Assembly (NCBI RefSeq): GCF_000006565.2
Contig: NC_031474.1
Span: forward strand, 2,081,662 to 2,145,661
Source of the DNA: Toxoplasma gondii ME49
Lineage: Eukaryota; Apicomplexa; Conoidasida; Eucoccidiorida; Sarcocystidae
Direction: 5' to 3'
DNA: 64,000 nt
The position numbers and the translations under genes are program-made. Each line of letters begins with the position of its first letter. Position 1 is the first letter of the stretch. The notes under the pieces were generated by a model. That model made no database searches, was not told where the DNA came from, and was given only the letters and a program-made list of their open reading frames with translations. Positions 57,978-64,000 of the stretch are shown here, one piece after another.

Positions 57978-60159
57978 TATGGAGAGTGAAACTGGGTGAA
58001 AAACAACGAGGCGACAGGTTTGCACCCCCCTCGGGAACTTCAGGTGTTCGTGGGTGTGGCTACCCTCCTTGCGCCATACGGAAGCTGCTGGCAAGCATTA
58101 TATGGCGCCGGGTTGTTGTGTTGTCCAGAAAGGTTCGACGACAGGCTGTAAAGAGGAAACAATGAAGAGAAGTGGCGGACGTGAGGAGAGACAACGAAGC
58201 AAAAACCAACTCAGTAGACCTTGTCAAGCAGCGGGCCAGAGCGATCGCAGTACTGGTTTACAATATTAAAGGATAAGCGGACAGTTTTGTAGGGTCGGCT
58301 TATGCGACCGGCAAACGAAAAAAGCCGGCAACGAAAGCATTCCCGTGCACTGAACAATTGTTGACTACTGACGTACATGCTGTAGCCGTACATTTGCAGA
58401 GACGAGTCACCGACAAAAACAAGCAAGAGCACACTGTCACTGTCTCAAGGCTCGCGGTCCTGGGTGTCCCGCATAAAACGAAGAACACGGTGCTAAAAAA
58501 GAATGGGGCAGTAAACGGTTCAAGACGTAGAGACATACAATCGGACGAAGGACTGGCGAGTGGACGAAATGAAAGCGAACAAGCGTTCGTTTTGCAGGCG
58601 GCAACATTTCCCAGGGAAACGAAAAAAGCTGACAGACCTACAGGCTTAACAATGCTAATGTTCTTTTTTTTGAGGTACAAAGAGGGAGACAGAGGAGTAG
58701 CGAAAACAGCTCCCCCCTTTTACCTCACAACATGGAAACCTGCGGTCCAGCGCTGCTTCCACAGCTGGATAATACACGGTAAAAAACACGCGCACAAGCC
58801 GGAGGGGGGGACGAGCAGAGTGGGCGGAAGTAACTCAACTCTCTCCGTTCCCGTAACGAATTCCTGATTTCCATCCTCCTCCACCAGCAGTTGATCGAGT
58901 AATCTTGTTTCTACACGAATGTATAGTTCATGAACAAAAATTCTCACGCCTAGAAAGGCCATCAACTAATGAAAGGGACCTCGCCAAGTTGACAGACGGT
59001 GGCAGGTCAGAGCGGAGGGCTTTGACACACACGTCTATGTGAGGCACGCGCTCGTGTCTGTGGCCTCGAGTCTCTCGGTTCAGCGACTTTTCGCAACAAC
59101 TCCCAAGTTCTAGCCGCTAGCTCTTCACATGTCGTTCAGAAAGTGTTGTTTTGCGCGCACATATCTGTCCAGATAATGCTGTTTCGCCGTTCTGCACATC
59201 TTGCGGTGAGGAGCCGTTGCTGGATGACACACGGAACGGGGAGGGTCGCAACGGAGCTGTCTCGTGATGTTATAAGAGGTGGATTTCACTGGCGTTTCAG
59301 TATGGACGTGGATTCCTCGCTTTAACGTAGTCGCTGAGTTTCTGGACAGAAAATGTGTTCTTTCTTGTTCTGCTGCTTCAGTTTTTCGTAATCTGGAGTA
59401 TGCTTTGACATGCCTACTATAGTACGACCCCGTGCATGGTCACCATAGTGCGCGTTTAAAGTCTGAACGGTGTCTTGCTGCTCGGCTGCACCGAAGCACG
59501 CGCCCGTGATGGTAAAACATCCAGCTGTTCTGTACGCTTTTACGCGTACATACTTAGAAAACTGACCCAAGAATGAAGGGATACGAAGTAGAGGACGGCA
59601 GTTGGCGAAAGTGTAGTGCCTCGGCCGAACTTCGGAAACCCCAGATGTGGAAACGTAGGGCCATCTTACGGCTTCAAATTTTCTCGAGGACAAACCCCCT
59701 GGACAGTTTATGGTTCAGCTGACAAATGCTGCGACACTATAGAGAATGAAACAGGAAAATCACGTGTCCATTCAGAGAGCCTCGCTCGTTAACAGGATTG
59801 TTAAGCACGTAGCAGCCACATCCGTTCAAGAAATTTGAAAGGCACGAATTTCGCGCCTTTCTTGGTGCTTGCGTTTCGTGTGATGACAGTTTTCTTTCCG
59901 CCTCAGCACGGGAGTTCACATATAGATAAGAGGCATTCCCTCTCAAATCTCTCTATTTGCCCATGTCCACAGTTCTTCATAATCAGCTTGACTTGGATTG
60001 AGGCATTTACATCAGTGCATCAATGTATAAAGCTGAGGGAACGCAGAGATTCCCAGCGGCGACGACACCCTCTCACATTCGGCTCAAGCTGCCAGACTTC
60101 TGTTGAACTGTCAGCACTACATATCGTACGGTCGCCGCGTTTAAAGTTGGGGAAGTAGA
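57978..60159. other. Intergenic spacer upstream of the TBC gene
   Basis: This stretch lies between two minus-strand genes. It holds the 3' UTR of the FAM184-like gene and the promoter of the TBC gene. A minus-strand frame ending near 59322 has a Lys/Gln-rich end (YEKLKQQNKKEH), but no supported splice partner was found. No other feature is supported. Confidence 0.55.
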
Positions 60160-63100
60160 TTAATCTTGGGCACTGTCACCCCGACTAATTCCCAGTCCAA
60201 GCGTGGATTCCGCCTTTTGTTCAAGTTTGTCAGACCCAGCCAACTTTTTCTGAGAAATTTTGTCTTTGAGAAAGTTCGTGAGGCTTCCAAATTTTGATGG
60301 ACTCACTTTCTTGGATATCTCCACAGAGAGACCCCTATGCTTAGAGACCGGACCTCTCCACAGTGTCGATAGCTGGATACTGCTGTCACTTCGCTTTGTG
60401 GATGGTGTTTCTAAGGCTACGGGGTCGACGACGCCCGTGACAGGATTTGCATTAAACAACCTGTTATAGTTGGTTTCTCTACACGCAAAGATAGAACAAC
60501 AGAGTCCCCGGGCGAGAAGTATGTTCGATGACCCGGGACATGAGGGAGACGAGACGTGCTCAACAGATGAAATGAAAACAAAGAGATTAAGTTTTGTTTT
60601 CAGACAGTTGCAATAGCAGTCGTACACCAAAGGCGTGACGTGACTCTTCGAATGGAAAGAGCTCTTGAGAAAACGAGGGGGTCCACAAAACACGTGGACG
60701 TGGTGTTTCTCATGTACACAGGAGGGGAACAAGACAGCGAGCTTCGCCCTGGTCTTTCTTTTCCACTGCGCATGTTCATATTCTCAAATGATTTTTCGAA
60801 CTGGCAAATCCGACTGAGTGACAACCCACAGTGCCCGTTGACTGTACCGGTTGAGGAGTTCCAGCTTGTACGTTTGAATTTTCTGCTGAAGATAGTCAAT
60901 TTGGCTCTGAAGAAACCCGACGGTGACCCCAACACAGGCAAAAGGTTTCGCTCCGCAGGGCCGCCCCTTCGAATTGTTTCTCTAAAGACATGCAGATTTG
61001 CGCAAATGAACGTGCATGCATCTACCTGTCTACCTTCTGTCGATTCGCAATTCGCACATGTATGTACGCACAGGAACACCAGTAAATAGTCGCCTCCGCA
61101 TGCGTGTAAACTTCATCCAGTGCGATGTGTCTGTATTCATCTGCATTGTATTTCCTACCTCGCAGTAGAGGAGCCGGTCATTAAGAAGAGCAATAAGGTT
61201 TACATCTTCATCTCTTGAGGGGCGATCCTGAAGCTTCGAATGAAGGTTGCTCAGCTCTTCTCTTGCTCTCTCGAGACTCTTCATGTGCTCTTGTTCTAAG
61301 AACTCCATTTCGTACTTTTTCGCTTCCAGTGTTTGTTCATGGAGTGCCTTTAAACACAGGTGAAAACGAAACAACATTCATAACACATTAGGGGTCACTC
61401 TTTTACCGTGTCTCGCAATGAGTCTCCCGTCAGCTGCGCTAGAGGAAGGGTTCATTGCACTTGAACATATATTATGATAACCCTATCAGACGGCTCCCGG
61501 CATTCTGTATCCATAGATGGATCTACAAAACCTAACAGAGAAGAAGGGGCATCTCAGGTGAGACATTTCTGGTATCACCGGCAAGCATACTGAGAATCTA
61601 AGCATATGCCGTTGTCCGAAACCTGAAACGGAAGGTAAGGAAAGGACGCTAGCCGTCGGCAACAAAACCGATGAAGGAATGGGTATCACTCTGGTAAGAG
61701 TTCTCACACGAGTTTTCCAGTCCAGCATCAGCCAAGAAACAGGTAAGAATATACAAGATCGTTTATCTAAAGAGGCATAGTATATGAAGGTACATCGCAG
61801 GCAGCCTGTAGATACCACATTGCAAATATCTATCGACGAATGGCTGGTATGAAAACACAGAACGTACGCATCTGATGGGGTTGCTCTGTTGTTTCAAATA
61901 AAAGCAGATGTGACACTACAGTGTGCCGCAGGCCTGGGAACTCGACGGTTCCACATATCCATTTGCAACATGATACCTGTATTTGTATGTATTCGTAAGG
62001 TGTAGAAGGAAACATGTGATTGTCAAGGTAGGTATGTATGTATATGTATGCGTGCTTCCAATGCAGATGTTGAGTCCCATCCCTGGGAGCGGAAGGCATC
62101 TGTTGCAGCGGACGCTACAAAACGTCTGGTGTACGGTAATCAGCGGCCATGATTATCGCTGACCCCACATGGAATTTACCTCCATAGCAGCGCATTTTTG
62201 ACGATGTGTCCCTTCAATATCATCAATCTTTGCCGCGTGGTCCTCGTTAAGCTTTTTGACCTCCTCATTGTAGCGGTTTTCTCGTGATCGCATCTCTGTG
62301 CGGATATTTTTCACCGTTGCGTCCAGAGAAACCACTTCGCTCTGAAGGTTTTCGACAGTCCTTTTCCTCTCCTCCGACTCCTGATCAGACGACGAATGTC
62401 GAAGTGAAGATGCAGATGGGTGAGCGGAAGAAAAAAGTGGGGGGGCAATCTGGTAGTCGAAATCAAGCCCGCTCCTCGGTCAACTAATCCAACAGAGAGG
62501 CTTCCAGCCAGGATATACTGCCTAGTCAAAACGGTTACGAATCCGAGAAATGATCAAAGGTTGACTCTGTTCCGCGTGACTGTTGCAGTTGGCATCGTTG
62601 TGGGGCATTTTTGTAGATATTCAATATGTACAGTAGGAAGCCTTTACCCATTATCCGAACCAAATACCTACATGTGTACTCGGGTATCATATTATGGATC
62701 AAGTCTACGTATCACTATTGACGTATATGTTCAGACACCGGGTGATGGTTGTATTTAGGTAGAGAAGGCGTGACAACAGGTGACCGCAATCGTTTCCCCG
62801 TTGTCGTACTTTTTTGCTTTGTTCACATTGCTCAAGGAGCTCTTTCTTTGTTGACTCAAATCGCTCGGCATTTTCTCGAATCTGAGCCTCTATCGCCATT
62901 ATTTGCTGTTTCATGTCCGACTTCATTCTTTCCCGCTCCTCTGCGTGCGCAGCACTCGCGGCTTCCAGCTGCTTTTTCAAAGCCTGTGCGCGGTACTCTG
63001 TCTGCACCACCAGAAAACATGCAGATGTAGAAAAGGTTAGCTGTGACTGACACTTGACCTCGATGGTTACGCCCGATGTTTTGACATCGAGGCTCTTCAT

Positions 63101-63947
63101 TCCCACCACGTACGAAGGAAACGCACAAAGGGTTTCGAACAGGGAGGACACCTGCATGCACACACCGCTTTTACGTACGTCTGTTGGTCTGATACAACGT
63201 TCGAGTTCAGGGATACTTCCTCACGTGAATTCCCTAAGCGTAATGGAAACACGGTTGTGCAATGTGTGGACGCTGCAAAGATCTCGGATCCCTAGAAGCA
63301 CGTTTTGTCAGTTGCTTGGAAATGCACGCTCACATGTGAGACTTGAACCAGAGCGCTGAAAGCCTGTGCGAGTTTTCAACCAGTCAAGCAATGGAAGACT
63401 AGTGAGTGCGTTAAAGCTTTTGAGTTCAGTTTCTCGTGTTCTGAGAAACAAAGAACACCTTGCAGGAGAGGTTAGAAATTTCGACACAACCAGAAAGCAG
63501 GCTCCAAGTGTTGTAAGCCCCGCCAGGATCATGGCCTCCCTATGCATGAAAAAGCAAACCAACGCTCGTCTATTTTGGAACGGGACACTTACTCACCAAA
63601 ACTGATTCTATCGTTTCTTTAACTTGCGACAGAAACGCTGTCTTCTGTTGTAGCGTTTGTCTCTTCAATCATACCTGGGCATCGCACTTCTGTTTGAGTT
63701 CAGACAACTGCTGCTGAGTTTGCTTGTGCAGCGCCAGTTTCACCTCGTCCAACTCTGACCGATGATCTCTCTTCAATTTTTCGATGTTTTCAACATGTTT
63801 CTTCTCCGCGATTTCTAGTGTCTTCTGTGCCCTCAGCAACTCTTCAGCATTTCCTTCTCGTAGATTTTCGAGGTCTCTCCTCCACTGCTGCTTCTCGTAA
63901 AAATGAGATTCCCTCACTTTTTCCAATTTCGCTTCACTTTCTTTTTC
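60160..63947 (-). CDS. FAM184-like coiled-coil protein, C-terminal part (about 410 residues visible)
   Basis: Six exons join in phase on the minus strand: 63947-63675, 63001-62810, 62380-62180, 61347-61159, 60906-60848 and 60478-60160. The 5' part lies right of the window; the acceptor at 63948-63949 shows that coding continues upstream. The first four exons are almost pure coiled coil rich in E, K, Q and R. The next part carries a conserved signature: RPSRDEDVNLIALLNDRL, then IDYLQQKIQTYKLELLNRET, then NYNRLFNANPVTGVVDP. The NREtNYN and FN.nP..GVv.P pattern after a final coil is what I recall from the C-terminus of animal FAM184A/B. A Ser/Lys-rich tail of about 85 residues ends in TGA. The four coiled-coil exons have lengths divisible by three, all phase 0. 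Function is unknown. The coiled-coil nature is certain and the FAM184 assignment moderately so. Confidence 0.72.
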
Positions 63948-64000
63948 CTGACAAGGGCGAGAAGAGTATGGCAGGAAACAAAGGACATTTGTTCCGGTTT
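63948..64000 (-). other. Intron sequence upstream of the first visible FAM184-like exon
   Basis: The minus strand here reads into a splice acceptor (cttgtcag) directly before the exon starting at 63947. It is therefore intron of the truncated gene. Confidence 0.6.

Noticed and set aside
59322..59693. 123-codon minus frame with a charged C-terminal end
   Set aside because: Most of it has no coding character, no splice partner was found, and it lies downstream of the FAM184-like stop.

Overview
The window looks like nuclear DNA of a tissue-cyst-forming coccidian (Toxoplasma gondii or a close relative such as Hammondia or Neospora). The signs are a near-balanced base composition, intron-rich genes with GT-AG junctions, very long Ser/Gly/Pro/Arg-rich extensions around conserved cores, many (TA)n microsatellites confined to introns and intergenic DNA, and frequent GCATGC words. 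The species cannot be fixed from sequence alone. No bacterial features, rRNA, tRNA, CRISPR array or transposon was found.

I rebuilt eight protein genes by joining exons so that splice sites and reading phase agree at every junction. From left to right they are: (1) 254-2406 (+), the C-terminal part of the oligosaccharyltransferase subunit OST48/WBP1, cut by the window edge; (2) 5208-3666 (-), an unrecognised 185-residue protein; (3) 10070-6312 (-), a snurportin-1-like m3G-cap import adaptor; (4) 14088-25864 (+), a protein of about 2,518 residues with two HMG boxes and, in frame at its C-terminus, the SANT region of the TFIIIB subunit Bdp1; (5) 39678-27792 (-), a 16-exon COQ8/ADCK (ABC1/UbiB) atypical kinase of ubiquinone synthesis; (6) 43292-47047 (+), an unrecognised multi-pass membrane protein; (7) 57977-49045 (-), a 2,071-residue TBC-domain Rab GAP; (8) 63947-60160 (-), the C-terminal part of a coiled-coil protein resembling FAM184, cut by the right edge.

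The genes are independent transcription units with mixed orientation, and nothing suggests an operon or a shared pathway. Genes 3 and 4 diverge from a 4 kb spacer. Genes 1/2, 4/5 and 6/7 converge. Two genes share an RNA theme: Bdp1 recruits RNA polymerase III, and snurportin imports capped snRNPs.

The main candidate for novelty is gene 4, an apparent fusion of tandem HMG boxes to Bdp1. Other points of interest are a changed KxGQ motif and a GC-AG intron in COQ8, large insertions in the snurportin cap-binding domain and in the TBC domain, and an in-frame, stop-free 351-nt intron in gene 4.
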